The position numbers were made by a program, and so were the translations under genes. From Gavia stellata (Eukaryota > Chordata > Aves > Gaviiformes > Gaviidae), in the NCBI RefSeq assembly GCF_030936135.1, contig NC_082595.1, positions 18,489,930-18,553,929 of the forward strand: a stretch of 64,000 nucleotides of DNA, in the 5' to 3' direction. Below the pieces are notes generated by a model, which was not told the origin of the DNA, searched no databases, and saw only the letters and a program-made list of their open reading frames with translations. Of the stretch, positions 48,301 through 60,220 are shown in pieces. The number at the start of each line of letters is the position of its first letter. The first letter of the stretch is position 1.

Positions 48301-51300
48301 TATTATGTGTTATCACATACATTAAACCCAGGGGCTCACAAATCATTCAAGCCTAAAATTATTGGAGGGAAAGTCCTCCAGATAATAAAATTTCGAGTTT
48401 GTAGGGGTAGGAATGAGAAGACAGCCTATATGCATACTGTGAAATAGTTTGCTGCCAGACCTTTTTCTGGGGGTAGTTTGCTGGTGCATGTGCACAATTA
48501 ACTGTTTGCAGAGTTGTCCACAGTGAGAGACTGTCAGCACAAAACTTGACACAGAACATGTAGAAATCCCAAGCTCATAGTTACACACCTTTCTATGTTG
48601 TTGGTCAGTGGCTTACTGTAGCTTGCATAGGACAGAGGTTGGTGAAGGAATGGGACTCCATCTAGTCAATCACAGATGTTTGCACTCTCACCTATCTCAT
48701 GTACAGAGCCCAGCCCTTGGGTGTCTCCCTCCTGAGGGCTGCTCATTTGCCCTGAGGCTACACCACCTATAACAAGCATGGTAGCGAGGCATCAGTGGCG
48801 GGAGGACCTCTGTGCTTGCACTGCGCCAACAGTTGGGTATCACTGGAAGGGGATAGCATTATTTGCAGTGAAAAGTTAAGCTTTGCTAGGTTATGTCAAT
48901 CTTGTATATGGGCATACATAAATCTAATGAGTGGAGGTGATTTTAAAATGTAGTCAAGGCCATAGGTCTCTGACTGGCTAAGTCACTGTTGAAATACTTG
49001 TCATGTTCTAGTCCTTCCCCTGTCTGCAAAAGCATCCTGTGAATAAATCAAATTTAAATCTGACTTTCCCGTGGCATAAAACACTTGCAATTATGGAAGT
49101 ACAAATCTGCAAATTTCCGGGACACTTTAAAAAGAAAACGTGGGGAATAAAGACAAATATTGCAGCAGTGATGCTGAAGCCATGATGGTCTAAAGATACA
49201 AGCAAGGCTGTGCTTGCAGGGCAGTACCTTTTATTAGACCAGTTCATATGATTGGAAGAAAAAGGCAAAATTTCAAACTTTTTTTCTTTAGGTCTGAAAC
49301 TGAAGTATTTTACTCAGGTTAAATAGAATTTCTCTGGGTTTATTGACACTAGGCAAACATTTTGACACTTTAAGCTTAAAGGTATATGTGGTACTTATGG
49401 CGCAAAAGAGGAGTATAAGCAAGGAGGCAGTGTTAAGTTTACTAGTCTTGTGGGACAAAGGTAGAAAATGGTTGTTGTTTTAATTAAAACACTATTGTTG
49501 TGATTCAGAGACCATCTGAGAGCCATGCGGGATCATTTACCAGCAAACCCCATGCCAACAATGCTTACAAAAACTGAACTAAACGGAAGTTTGGCATTTA
49601 CGTCAGATCCCAGCCAGGACAGTGGGTAGGGGAGAGGAAATTCACTGGTAAATGGAAAAGGAACTAAACAAAATTGGCAGGGAAAGAAATGTTATTTTCC
49701 AGCCTACAATAGGATATGACAAACAATGGATGTAACTTTCAGTTATTTATGAAAAAGGTCCTTTTGGAGCAGTGACCTTCTTGTCTAACTTTTGTAGAAG
49801 ATGGAGGTTCACCCCTCCAGGGGAGGAGGGCAAGCAGAGAATATTTTAGATTTAACACCTCATTCCTTCCCTGTCTAGGCTATGGGAACCTGAGCCCCAG
49901 CACTGTAGCTGGTCGAATCTTCTGCATCTTGTTTGCACTCTTTGGGATCCCCTTGAACCTTGTCCTCCTGAATGAAATTGGGCAGCTGATGCTGTTGGGG
50001 GTTCAGCATTGCGCCCATCGCCTAGAGGAGGTGTTTCACTGGCAGGTAAGTAATGTGGACAGGTATGCCTTAGCCTCAAGTTCAGGAAATAAAAGACAGA
50101 AAAGGCATTGTCTGGTGTTTGGGATCCTCTGACTAACAAGGACAGTCTGCCTACCTTTTTGGTCAAAAAGGCAATAATACTTAAGGAATAACTGGAAGCA
50201 GATCAATTTAGTTTATGACAGCCCTATGAGGTATCAGATAAGGTTGTTTATTAATTGAGGGAACTTCTGTGATGAATGGCTTCCCCTACAGCAACAGAAG
50301 TGCTAGAGCCTTAGAGTCATGCAGAGTCCTAGAATATCCGGTCTGTTTATCATCAGTCATAGTTAGAATTGCACATGTAAGTTACATGGGAACATTAGTG
50401 GAATAGGCTTTAAACTGGCATGAATTTAGGACTCATGAAGGTGATGCCCAGTTTGTGTTGACTGGGAGAGCTACGCCATTTATTCTAGTGGAACATCATG
50501 AACATTTGTGTGTTTTTATGGAGTCCAGTATCATCTTCAGCCAGAAACTGAGCTGGACTTGCCCTGCCATGCTTCTTGTAACAGTCTCTTCTTTTTTTTA
50601 TTCCCCTGTTTTACTAGAAAAAAGCTTCCCTCCTGATTAAGACCTGTGCGCTGGTAACTGGCTTGTTGTTCTTCCTCCTGCTACCTCCCTTGTTGTTCTC
50701 TGACAAAGAAGGCTGGTCTTATGAAGAAGGCTTCTACTATTCCTTTGTTACTCTCAGCACTATAGGATTTGGAGATTATGTGATTGGTGAGTGGTTCACA
50801 TTTCATTGCTTTCACCTGCTAAACATCAAAGCCAAATGTGTGGCATATGAAGCTCCCAACTTGGCAGTTTTACACCACTAGCAATCCACAGACCTGATAA
50901 TAAATATGTTGAGGTAGGCATTTAACAGGTTGGAAAAGACATGATTTCTGAGATAGCAATGCCACCTGTGGAAGAGCAAAGAAATTGTTTCCCAGTTCAT
51001 GAGTAATCTTCCAACATTTAGAAGATCTGTCCCTTGAATGACCACAATGCCAGACTGGAGTGCTACTGGAGTAGTTTTTAATCACAGCAGTCGCTGATGG
51101 TGCGCTTGATGTGCTCCAGTGCATCAGCAGCAAGAAGTTTTAAGCAAATGCTACTCTGCATCACCATTAACAGACAGTGACCATTTCCTCTGTCAAAACC
51201 CCAGACATCTGCTTTCTAAAAGGCAGCTTAAGTCACTTAGGTGTAGACTGTCAGGCACCAGGCACAGCCTAGTTTTGGTTGCCAAAACCCTTTGCCAGAG

Positions 51301-54101
51301 GAAATGGGTCTGGACCCACGCCCAATGCATTTGCTGAAACACAGGACACACCTTTTTGATAAAGACTTTCTCATTAAAAACAAATTGATTATAGAAACAC
51401 ATGCACCCTTGAATCCCTGGGAGGCAGAAAGACTAAAACATCTTATTACGTATTCTTTATTTTCTTTTCTTCATAGCCCTTGCTTGATGCTTAGACAACT
51501 TAGTGGCGGTTACCTTAGAAGTTGTCTATAATGCGTCAAAGTTATGACTAGAGCTTGTGTAGGCACACTTAAATGGGCTGGAATTGTTAGCTTGGGTAAG
51601 GGTAGCCAGATGGAGCTTAACAAAAGCTAGCCAGTTCAGCATTTTCCTACGCTGATTTTATAGATGATGCTGAATTCTGTGCTGCAGCAGCTTTACTTCT
51701 TGCAGTTCCTGATAAATAATTTTTAAGCTCTTCACTAGTATACCTTCCGCTTCCAGGTGTACTTTCACCTGTGTGGTACCTTTGTAACTGGCATACCACT
51801 GTAGATACACTAGGTTCAATATGGGGATAACTGAATACCTCAGTGACCTGTGGTATGTAAAGGCCAAATCATTTTGGCCTTACAATCCTGTGTTTGCAGT
51901 TTATGTCTCAAAAATAAGCAGGGCCAGGGCAGTGACAGTTTGTGACTGTCACGCTGTTTCCCCACTGGTGTGATCTCTGGCACTGCTCTAGATTAGGTAA
52001 ATTCTGGGGGATATCACGTGCCAGAAGTGATGCTGGATGTTCACTTTGGACACAGCTGCTCTGTTTTGGGGGAAATATAGGTGAGCCTATGACACTCGGA
52101 TTTAAAGTCACAGAGTGGTCTTTTATTTAGTAATATTGATGTAGCTTCTCTTACTGGCCCTGAAATCTGTTAACCTACACACTTAGTAAGCCCTTCTGTT
52201 GGAAACGGGGTGCCATGTAGGTTCTAAACCGCTTCTGATCTTCTCATCCCCAAGACTGCACCTATCAGATGGTCTCTGTGGATGAAGCGTTCTCCTTAGA
52301 AGCCTCAAATAGCCCTTCCCTCTTGTCTTCGTTCATTACTTAAAAGCAAACAATTTTTAAACCTTTGAATTTAGCATTGGTGAAATGTGCTTGTTTGAAG
52401 GATGAATATAACACTCGTCCTGGTTGAAGTTAATCTTGATGTAGAAAGCCAGCCCAAAGAATAGTTACCACAGAAGTGGTTGGTAGCTCCCAAACATTTA
52501 CCGGTGGCTTAGTGACAACCTGAAAATGTCTTGTGGTCCCATTATATTGAAAACACAGACGATGTGTATTATATGATATGATGTCTAATAACACCAAGTA
52601 AATGGATGCAAAGGATTGTCTGTTTAATATGGCTCCACTGACCAGTTACTACTTATCATAATCTTGTAGACAGTAACAGTTTATGGACCACGATTTGAGA
52701 ACTGCTGGTCTGTGCAGGTAATCACAGGACAGTATTCCTACATACAACCAGTCACAGATGATAAATACCTAAACACCTGCCTTTATGGATGTCCCATTTC
52801 AACCCAGCCCTATGCGTACTTTTCATTGGAACATGGTATGGAGAATGGCCTCCAGGTTCATGGAGGTACCGCCTCATACATGTTAACTCCTCACACTCTG
52901 TCCTGAAAGTCTCAGGTGTTCTGTAGTATACGCTGCGCTATATGTATTCAGTTATAAAGTGACAAATGTTCCTAAGGTAAGGAAACTAAATGAGACCAGA
53001 GAAGCAGTAGAGAAAAAGCCCATGCGAAGACTTTGCTGCCACTCATTTATATCCTGTACCTTACCTGTGTTTGTAAGGGTACCCCAGCCTGCTTTACAGA
53101 TACAGCCCAGTCACTTCATAGAGCTGAGCTTATTCCTTTGCTTTGCCAGTATTATTATTAATATTACTACTGACGCTAACTTAGTATGTAGAAGCCTCTT
53201 TGCACTAAACATTGTGGAAACACAACCAAAAATATGGCTTTGCTCCAAAGGGATCACAAGGTACCTAGCTGAGCAACCAGACAGAGGTAGCATCATTTCA
53301 AGCTGTCTTCCAAGGCTTGGTTGTTCTTAGAGGTTTTAGGACTGCTCAGGCCCCTTCCTTCCCACTCTTAGAGACTCACTCATTCGCTTATATCTGGCTT
53401 AACAAGATACATACACCGGTACATAAAAAGCGCTTATATCTCTGCCTGCAGGGGACCCCTGTTACATACTAATACAATATTGTGACATTGAGTGCGAAGT
53501 AGAGAAATGAAACTGTGTGCTTAAATGTGAATAATTTCACTTTGATATAGATATAATTTGGGATTTATTTTTCTTTCTTATGGGTAATCTTTATAATTCC
53601 TAGGGAGTTCTAGGCTGTTGCTGACATGTCATGAAACATTCTTGCTTACAACATCTGTTCATGTGCTAAGTAGATGGCATACTCATGTTTTATCTATAAA
53701 CCACTAATATTAGGTCATGTTTCCACTGTCTTTGCTTTACATGTAACATCTCCTTTGAGGCACTCTTGATCCAATCTAGAAATGTTTTGGGTGATTCTCT
53801 TGTAGGGATGAACCCAGACCGCACCTATCCAGCCTGGTATAAGAATGTAATCTCTCTGTGGATCCTCTTTGGGATGGCCTGGCTAGCACTGGTTATCAAA
53901 TTTTGCATCAACTTTCTAGAGAGCTCCAGTGACTTCTGTCAGTGCAACAAGAGGAGCACAAAGATGGCCGAAGACTTGATGGATGGCAACAAAAATAGTA
54001 TGACGGGACTTCATGATGTGGAGATCTGCAATGACAAAGACACCAAAACAAAAGGACCAGATGAATCTCCCACCTACACAGCTCCTACAGAAGCACTCTA
54101 G
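26699..54101 (+). CDS. KCNK17: KCNK17, TALK-2 two-pore-domain K+ channel (5 exons)
   Basis: Joined exons 26699-26920, 39471-39585, 49879-50045, 50618-50786 and 53806-54101 give 969 nt: 322 residues plus TAG (human TALK-2 is 332). All introns are GT-AG. The start was chosen at 26699 (G at -3, G at +4) because its short arginine-rich N-terminus matches the family. An in-frame ATG at 26555 would add 48 Pro/Ala/Gly residues. Predicted layout: M1 about 16-36, N-glycosylation sites N60 and N89, filter 1 TIGYG 111-115, M2 122-144, M3 173-195, filter 2 TIGFG 216-220, M4 239-262, and a polar acidic tail ending PTEAL. K237 aligns with K242 of human TALK-2, the known extracellular alkaline-pH sensor. 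The product should be a plasma-membrane dimeric background K+ channel. [13 protein letters not shown] and GIPLNLV support TALK-2 over TALK-1. Introns 1 and 2 are over 10 kb each. Confidence 0.94.
31313..31358 (+). repeat. Short tandem duplication (26-bp period)
   Basis: TATTCTATAAGGCAGTAGGC at 31313-31332 recurs at 31339-31358 with two changes. A local duplication in KCNK17 intron 1, no known role. Confidence 0.75.
34750..35274 (-). mobile_element. Solo LTR, avian ERVK-like
   Basis: On the - strand the 3' part reads 'gcaataaaccaacgtcggc' (AATAAA is the complement of 34816-34821). A short U5 follows, finishing 'gagtttcggtaaca' at 34750. Upstream on the - strand is a several-hundred-base U3. 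The layout of U3, a poly(A) signal just before a roughly 65-nt R/U5, and a terminal CA is that of a retroviral LTR. The left (5') end is approximate and I found no clear target duplication. Confidence 0.72.
36571..36915 (+). mobile_element. Probable solo LTR, + orientation
   Basis: The sequence has LTR architecture: an AATAAA at 36844-36849 inside 'ctgtaataaagaaatagc', then a U5-like block 'ttgaccctgtgtggattgg' to a possible CA end at 36914-36915. Upstream are repeated 'aaccaataa' motifs typical of U3. The start at 36571 (TGGGGG) is a guess. Family not identified. Confidence 0.55.
37947..37979 (+). repeat. G-tract cluster, potential G-quadruplex
   Basis: Two runs of eight G separated by one A are followed by runs of three, three and four G within 33 nt. 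On the sense strand of intron 1, about 1.5 kb before exon 2. Preceded by a T/C-rich tract, so it also looks like a degraded splice-acceptor-type polypyrimidine region. Confidence 0.8.
39471..39585 (+). CDS. KCNK17: KCNK17 exon 2
   Basis: 115 nt: second cap helix, glycosylation site N89-T91 and pore loop 1 up to TTI. Acceptor TTTGCAG ends at 39470, donor GTAAGA at 39586. Same length and phase as KCNK16 exon 2. Confidence 0.94.
41601..41703 (+). repeat. Imperfect tandem duplication, 71-bp period
   Basis: A 32-nt segment containing GGAAGAGCTTGTCCCAG (41601-41632) recurs at 41672-41703 with two G-to-A changes. A flanking 'atgtatagg' block is also repeated. Unknown role, probably a local duplication. 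Confidence 0.75.
42158..42209 (+). repeat. Short direct repeat
   Basis: GGGACATTAGCTTCTTTC occurs twice, about 33 nt apart. A simple local duplication within KCNK17 intron 2. Confidence 0.75.
42591..43637 (-). mobile_element. CR1 LINE, 5'-truncated, open RT C-terminal frame
   Basis: The - strand holds an open frame (stop near 42665, open through 43711) with CR1 ORF2 features: the RT block GVPQGSVLG, the catalytic FADD box in [11 protein letters not shown], the downstream LDRLDRW and the terminal block [11 protein letters not shown]. Its 3' end is at low coordinates, ending in the CR1 tail seen here as 'tcacagaatcattaaggttg'. It lacks the endonuclease and N-terminal RT and cannot move on its own. 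Similarity to the copy at 59081 stops near 43637, although the open frame runs about 25 codons further into unrelated sequence. Confidence 0.93.
45544..45690 (-). mobile_element. Degraded CR1 3' scrap
   Basis: 'atcataggataattcat' followed by 'gtgcaaccttctgcttaaa', 'gtcagctatgaggtcagatc' and 'gagggctttatcaggga' recalls the reverse complement of the CR1 3' end, strongly decayed. Boundaries approximate. Confidence 0.55.
49879..50045 (+). CDS. KCNK17: KCNK17 exon 3
   Basis: 167 nt: completes filter 1 (GYGNL), M2 and the M2-M3 linker ending EVFHWQ at codon 168. The acceptor is CTAG at 49875-49878 and the donor GTAAGT at 50046. Same length as KCNK16 exon 3. Confidence 0.94.
50046..50617 (+). other. 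KCNK17: KCNK17 intron 3
   Basis: 572-nt phase-0 intron with a T-rich acceptor tract. No other feature seen. Confidence 0.92.
50618..50786 (+). CDS. KCNK17: KCNK17 exon 4
   Basis: 169 nt: M3 (Leu-rich, [13 protein letters not shown]) and pore loop 2 with TIGFGD at 216-221, ending DYVIG. The acceptor is TAG at 50615-50617 and the donor GTGAGT at 50787. One codon longer than KCNK16 exon 4. Confidence 0.94.
50787..53805 (+). other. KCNK17: KCNK17 intron 4
   Basis: 3.0-kb phase-1 intron. AT-rich, with no recognised repeat or extra exon. Confidence 0.9.
53806..54101 (+). CDS. KCNK17: KCNK17 exon 5 with stop
   Basis: 296 nt: [12 protein letters not shown] with the sensor lysine K237, M4, and a cytosolic tail of about 60 residues with a Cys pair (CQC) just after the membrane and a Lys/Asp-rich end. 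TAG at 54099-54101. Confidence 0.93.
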
Positions 54102-57100
54102 GGAAGAAACATACCCTTTGGTGTCTCTTAGGTTTTAGTGCACCAGAAATGCACCACTTAAGGCAGCTCCATTCCCGCATTTCTGATGTTCACATGGGGT
54201 GAAAGCTTGCTTATTGAGCTTGAAATGCTTCTCTTCTGAATTGAGCAATGACAACAAAATGTTTCATTTGCAGCACCACCAAGAATTACCAACGGGACTC
54301 TTAGCCAAAAGTAGATTTACAGAGATATTACCTACCCTCCCACCTCAATATATGAGGTAAACTTTTACATCCGTACGCAACACTAGCTGTTGTCCTTTTC
54401 TTTGCATGCAAAGTTATTGTAGCCTTTAATTGTATGTATGGCATTTTGCAAATACCACAACTAGAAAAGCAAGTGCCATTGAATGCAGGAAACAAATTGC
54501 ACATTGCTAAAAGACTTGGTGAAAAGCACTATCTAAAGCCACCTGGCAGTCACTGCAAATGTGCTTCATCACCTATATGCTTGTGTTTGCCAAAGGTGGT
54601 AACATGCTTTTGCTCTCTGATCATTAGTACATGGATGGCATTGAGGCAGAGCTTGTAGAGGTGCCTAATAGAAATAGATAATTCAATTTTTTAAAAGAAA
54701 TTTCTACATCAGAGGTCCACTAATATTAAAAAGAGACTAGGTAGGTAGGCTATTCCTTAGTCCAGAACTTATGTAGGCTTATCCTTTGTAAAGTGTTATG
54801 TAGACCAAATGTCATCAGCTAAATGTGACAGTTCATCTAGATTTTTATTTTGCTACATCTTGGAAGCCAGAAAAGGAGGACTAGAGGCAGTCTCAAGTGC
54901 CAGTGGTTCCAACGTTATCTTGTGGCCAGTGTTAACAAGAGCTACTTTAATCTAGAAACAGGCTGAAGTATCTTCAACTGTGATCAAGAGATGCTATTCC
55001 AATGAACTTCTCATGTCATAAATGAATAGTGTATCTGTTCTAGCTAACATCTTTATATAAGCACCACTATTTTTTGTTCTGTGGAATGCCAGACCTGCTT
55101 ATTTGGCCTTTGTGTCAATCATGAAACAGAACTGTTTTTTTTCTTTAATTCCATTAAATTCTCAGAGAACTTTTGATAAATTATGCCATTTATAAAGGCC
55201 CAACAGAGTCTAACTCCTGCTGCCATTTATATACCTATATCTAATAATTTTCTAATTTCTGTTGTGCTACTTGCATCCTAGAGCATTAACTTTGAAAACT
55301 TGACCATAGCAGTAAACCAGAATTAAGCAATTGGGTGAGACTTCAGCTTCTGCATAGGACCTAGATTCCCCATGGACAGCAGAGAAAAGATTGAAAACAC
55401 AGTCTGTTGGAGTATGGGACTCGGGAATTAGAAATATCTGTAGCTGGATTCACGGAAATGCAGTGAGTGAAAAGTTCACAGTCTTCAGGAACACAAATTC
55501 TGGAACATGTATAGTGAAAAAAGTATTTCCAGAGTAGGCCAGTCTGAGTGTTGATATGTGGTGGAACTGATTACAGGAGAAAATGCAGGAAAGGAATCTG
55601 CTGGATGAAAGTTAGTCTGTCAACCTTTTGTCAGCCTTTTTGTCATCAGCCCTTTGCCGACTCCATAGTGATAAATGTTCTCTCAAATACTGTTTCAATG
55701 GGCAGCAGAGATAAGAAAGGGAGGTAGTGGAAATCTCGGGTCATAGTTGGGAAACTGATGCAAAGTAAATGTTTCAATTTTTTGAACATTGGGTAATTTC
55801 TTTAACAGCCTTTAGCATAAACTTTTCTGTTTCTTCTGTTTTGTCTTGTTTATTTTCACTGACGGATAGACAATGTAGGTTTTACTAATGTTCATAATGG
55901 ACTGGTCTACCATAAGATCAAAGTGTATTTCTTTAAACCTAAGTGAATCACAATTCCACAGCGTAAAATGTGATACCCCTTTATGCATAATCTTTGCACA
56001 TTCTTTCAGGTGCAAAACTTAGTAAATATAACTGTATCGTAAAACCTGGATGCCCAGAACCTAGTAGGGGAGTTTCTACTGTCAAAGCATGGGAATGACT
56101 ATGCTAAATCTATTTCAACTTTTAACTTGAAATGTCACAGGCTCTGGGGATTTCTACCAGTTCTACTCCTCGATGAGAAGACTTAGCTTGAGAAGAGTTT
56201 CTTCTTTTCTGTTTGAATGACTATTATATTAATCACATCTAATACGTTTTCCCACGTATTTGTAGTTTGTGGATGAGGTTTCAAAAGTGCCTTAGAGATT
56301 TAGGCACCCTGGTCCCACTGAAGTGCAAACAGAGTCGCATGCCTTAGGGACAGCTAATATACACTTCTGAGAACTAAAAGGAAGAGGAATTTCAGGATTA
56401 GTCCTGAAAAAAGGAAAAAACAGCAATTCTTCATAGATCTCAGTGCTTCCACTGTATGTCGGGGTTCAGCCACAAACCTAAGCATGTGGCTGGGTCTCAA
56501 GGTGACTCAATATCTGCCCAGCAATCCTTGCTGATTCACTTCCTTCCGCAGCTGTGCTGTTGTATTGCCCAGCAGCTCACCATCAGCATAGCCCTGCCAC
56601 TAACTGTCTGATGCAGCATACTTTACAGGAGGCGCATCTGAACTGCTTGCAAGCCACATGTATCTCCACAGCTGCAAGTTGCCTGCTTGGGTCCTGGATC
56701 ACCTAAAAATATATGAAATAAGTGAGTCAAATACCATCTCTGCCTGGGTTCTCTGATGCCAATTAGCATGTTGTCACTTATATATCCTTTTATTGACAGT
56801 TCCTCAGCTAGCTTTTGATACGGACAATAGATATTATTGTATCTGAGTCCCCACAAACTGCTATGCCACTAGTCTTTCTGTTCTTTATAAAGCTGTGTTG
56901 TGGTTAAATGACATAGATTAATTTGTTCCCACAGGGATGAGAGGAAAGTGGAGTTTTGCAACATCATAAAAACATCATCAATGATGTGTCTACTCCACCA
57001 AATATGAAAGGTCATCTGCTCAAGGGTAAAATAAAGAAAACAAAAGCGTGGTGCTGTTATTATTCTTGTCACAGCTGACTTGCAGTCTTCTGTAATCTGC

Positions 57101-57554
57101 ACTGGAAAATTACAGATGCTCATTGATTTGTTTTTTTTTATTAATGTCTCTTCCTGTTCAGATAAGTGTGCAGTTTCCATTAGTGATTTCGGGTTAGCCT
57201 TTCACTGCTGCTATTCTTCACAAGTCAATTCTTCCCTGCTATCTTGTTTTTTTCCTTGGGAGGAGCAGGGGCTGGAAACAGGTTTAGTTAGTAATGGTAG
57301 TTGTAAATATTCATGTAACATCAGTGTCCAAAGGCTTTTTCCACAATCACATAGAGCATTATGTGCTTCTGAACTTTATATAGTTTCCCAGGAAATTAAT
57401 CTCTTAAAGCAAGAAAATAGGCCTCTCTCTAGCTCCCCTACTCCAAGGACAAGTCCTGGCTTCAGCCTCAGTGCTTCTCATGCTGGCTCTTTCAGCTAGT
57501 CCAAAAGACATGTTTACCCCTTAGGGAGAGATTTGTCCAAAAATATGTAATAAA
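54102..57554 (+). other. KCNK17: KCNK17 3' UTR and flank
   Basis: No AATAAA close to the stop. Candidate poly(A) signals are ATTAAA at 54725-54730 and 55153-55158, and AATAAA at 57549-57554. The UTR could therefore be 0.6, 1.05 or 3.4 kb long. A 139-codon open frame at 57080-57499 looks random. No other feature recognised. Confidence 0.45.
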
Positions 57555-57773
57555 ATGTTACAGTAACTTAGTACAGACTGTTCAGAACTGCACAGTTTTT
57601 AATAGTCTAGTTGACTACAGTATTTTAAGATCCCTAGACTAGAACAAAAAAGCCCTTTTTCCATGATGGTCTCTGAGTCAAAGAAATCCAGGATGTCATT
57701 TTTCTCAGTGGTTGGCTGATGAGATGTTATCTTACTGTACAACTGATATCCCAGCTCAGTTTACAGTTTAGAG

Positions 57774-58135
57774 CTGGGCCTGTTTAGCCTTGAGGAGGCT
57801 TAAGGGGATCTTGTCAATATATTTAAATACTTGCAGTGAAGGTGTTAAGAGGATGGAGCCAGGCTTTTTCCAGTGTTGCCCTGTGATGGGACAAGAGGCA
57901 ACGGGAACAAATTCTGAAATATGGGAGGTTCCTCCTAAACACCAGGAAACACTTTTTCACTATGAGGATGACTGAGCACTGGCACAAGTTGCCCAGAGAG
58001 GTGGTGGAGTCTCCATCCTTGGGGATACTCAGAAGCCATCTCAACACAGTCCTGGGCAACAGTCCCTGCTTGAGCAGGGGAGTTCAACCAGAGGACCTCC
58101 AGAGGTCCCTTCCAACCTCAACCATTCTGTGATTC
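57774..58135 (+). mobile_element. CR1 LINE 3' end, + orientation
   Basis: The + strand contains decayed CR1 ORF2 3' sequence ('gttgcccagagaggtggtgg', 'gatactcagaagccatctc') and the 3' UTR ('gaggtcccttccaacctcaa'). It ends with the diagnostic 8-bp repeat tail ATTCTGTGATTCTG at about 58120-58134. Opposite orientation to the other CR1 copies. Confidence 0.9.
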
Positions 58136-59080
58136 TGCATTACGAAGTCAAACCATCCTTCTCATAGTTCATAGTCCACGGCCTGCTGCTGTCTCCAAAC
58201 TATCTCCGTTAACATTCAGGTTGCAGTCTCAGCAGTCCTGGTTCTTCCCAGAGAAGAATTGGATCTTTCCAGTCTGAGCGAGCTCAATGGGGTGGTCTAT
58301 TTATGTACATCTTTCATAAAAACTTACAGAATATTCCTTTATCTATGCTGATACCAACTGAGATTTAGGTTCCATTGCACTGGGCAATTTGTAAACGCTA
58401 ATTATTTTTATCTCCCAACCAGAGAACAGCTTTATACAAAGGGTGGTACAGAGCAGATACAATTAGTTGGGGGGGGGTGACCTCCTCCGGATGTTTAGAG
58501 AGCATTGTGCTGTTCCAAAAATGTTCAATAATGTTCAGCTTTTCAGCTTGATGTAGCCTCCCATCATTGGTATATATCTGCCTACAAGTTCCGGCAAAAG
58601 GATTCAATGCTTCATCTCTGACACACTTCAGGTAATGCAAACCTCACTTTGGTTTACCCTTTCTAAATTAGAGGCTTACATTGGTACAAGTGGTTACTTA
58701 CCGATTGAATCAGGGTAAAATTTTAATGTAATTAGATCTTATAATATAAGCCTGCTATCTCTATAAATAAATATTTTGGCTAATGGAAGAGGGGGATGCA
58801 ATAAAAAACTGGTCTTTTTCAGTACTGTTACACTATGGCTTAGGGAACAGCGTGCTTGATAGTGTCTTCCCTTCCAGTAGTCTTGGCTGTGTGTGAAGTA
58901 GCATCAGGACAGATAATTTTTGTGATTGCTATTGAGCACTTTTCTGGTTTTGGAAGGTTTCTTTTTTTTTTACTTTTTTTTTTTTGCATCTCATATAAGC
59001 ATGTGGAAACTTATGGTTGAAATGAAGTTGAGTTTGAACGTCTAGGCAGCTGTCTGTTATGCTGTGCAGTTCTGGGAAAA
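58136..59080. other. Intergenic DNA
   Basis: AT-rich spacer with a 9-G run at 58469-58477 and T-runs near 58962-58985. No gene recognised. Confidence 0.6.
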
Positions 59081-60220
59081 TCACAGAATCATTATAAGGT
59101 TGGAAAAGACCTGTAAGATCATCAAGTCCAACCATCAACCAACACCACCATGCCCATTAAACCATGTCCCACAATTCCTCGTCCACATGTTCCTTGAACA
59201 CCTCCAGTGATGGTGACTCCACCACTTCCCTGGGCAGCTTATTCCAGTGTCTCACCACTCTCTCAGTAAAGAAATTTTTCCTAATATCGAGTCTAAACCT
59301 CCCCTGGTGCAACTTGAGGCCATTTCCTCTTTTCCTGTCACTCGTCACTTGGGAGAAGTGACCAACACCCACCTCTCTGCAACCCCCTTTCAGGTAGTTG
59401 TAGAGAGCTATGAGGTCTCCCCCCAGCCTCCTCTTCTCCAGACTGAACAACCCCAGCTCCCTCAGCCGCTCCTCATAAGACTTGTGCTCCAGACCCCTCA
59501 CCAGCTTCGTCGCCCTTCTCTGGACACGCTCCAGCACCTCAATGTCCTTCTTGTGGTGAGGGGCCCAAAACTGAACACAGTATTCGAGGTGCGGCCTCAC
59601 TAGAGCCGAGTACAGAGGCACGATCACCTCCCTACTCCTGCTGGCCACGCTATTTCTGACACAGGCCAGGATGCCATTGGCCTTCTTGGCCCCCTGGGCA
59701 CACTGCTGGCTCAGATTCAGCCGGCTGTCAATCAACACCCCCAGGTCCTTTTCTGCGGGGGAGCCTTCCAGCCACTCGTCCCCAAGCCTGTAGCGTTGCC
59801 TGGGGTTATTGTGGCCAAAGTGTAGAACCCGGCACTTGGCCTTATTGAACTTCATCCGGTTGGCCTCAGCCCATCGATCCAGCCTGTCCAGATCCCTCTG
59901 CAGAGCCTTCCTACCCTCGAGCAGATCAACACTCCCACCCAACTTGGTGTCGTCTGCAAACTTGCTGAGGGAGCACTCAATCCCCTCATCCAGATCATCG
60001 ATAAAGATATTAAACAAGACCGGCCCCAAAACTGAGCCCTGGGGGACACTGCTTGTGACCGGCCGCCAACTGGTTTTGACTCCATTCACCACGACTCTCT
60101 GGGCTTGGCAGTCCAGCCAGTTTTTTACCCAGCGAAGAGTGCACCTGTCTAAGCCATGAGCCGCCAGCTTCTCCAGGAGAATACTATGGGAGACAGTGTC
60201 GAAGGCTTAGACAAAGGTCT
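59081..60220 (-). mobile_element. CR1 LINE, 5'-truncated, open RT C-terminal frame
   Basis: The - strand carries a 311-codon open frame (59157-60092) with the same RT hallmarks as the copy at 42591, including [18 protein letters not shown] and the FADD box, and ends in the same [11 protein letters not shown] block. It reaches about 80 nt further 5' than the first copy, into 'tgtctaagccatgagccgcc' (+ strand), where the frame is shifted or stopped. The 3' end is the CR1 tail 'tcacagaatcattataaggt' (+ strand). Few changes separate the two copies, so both are fairly young. Confidence 0.93.

Larger units (their letters stand above)
39586..49878 (+). other. KCNK17: KCNK17 intron 2
   Basis: 10.3-kb phase-1 intron dividing the first filter. 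It contains a CR1 with an open frame (42591-43637), an older CR1 scrap (45544-45690) and two local duplications (41601-41703 and 42158-42209). No additional exon was recognised. Confidence 0.88.

Noticed and set aside
57080-57499. 139-codon open frame downstream of KCNK17
   Set aside because: Composition is random-like and it lies in the probable 3' UTR; no domain seen.
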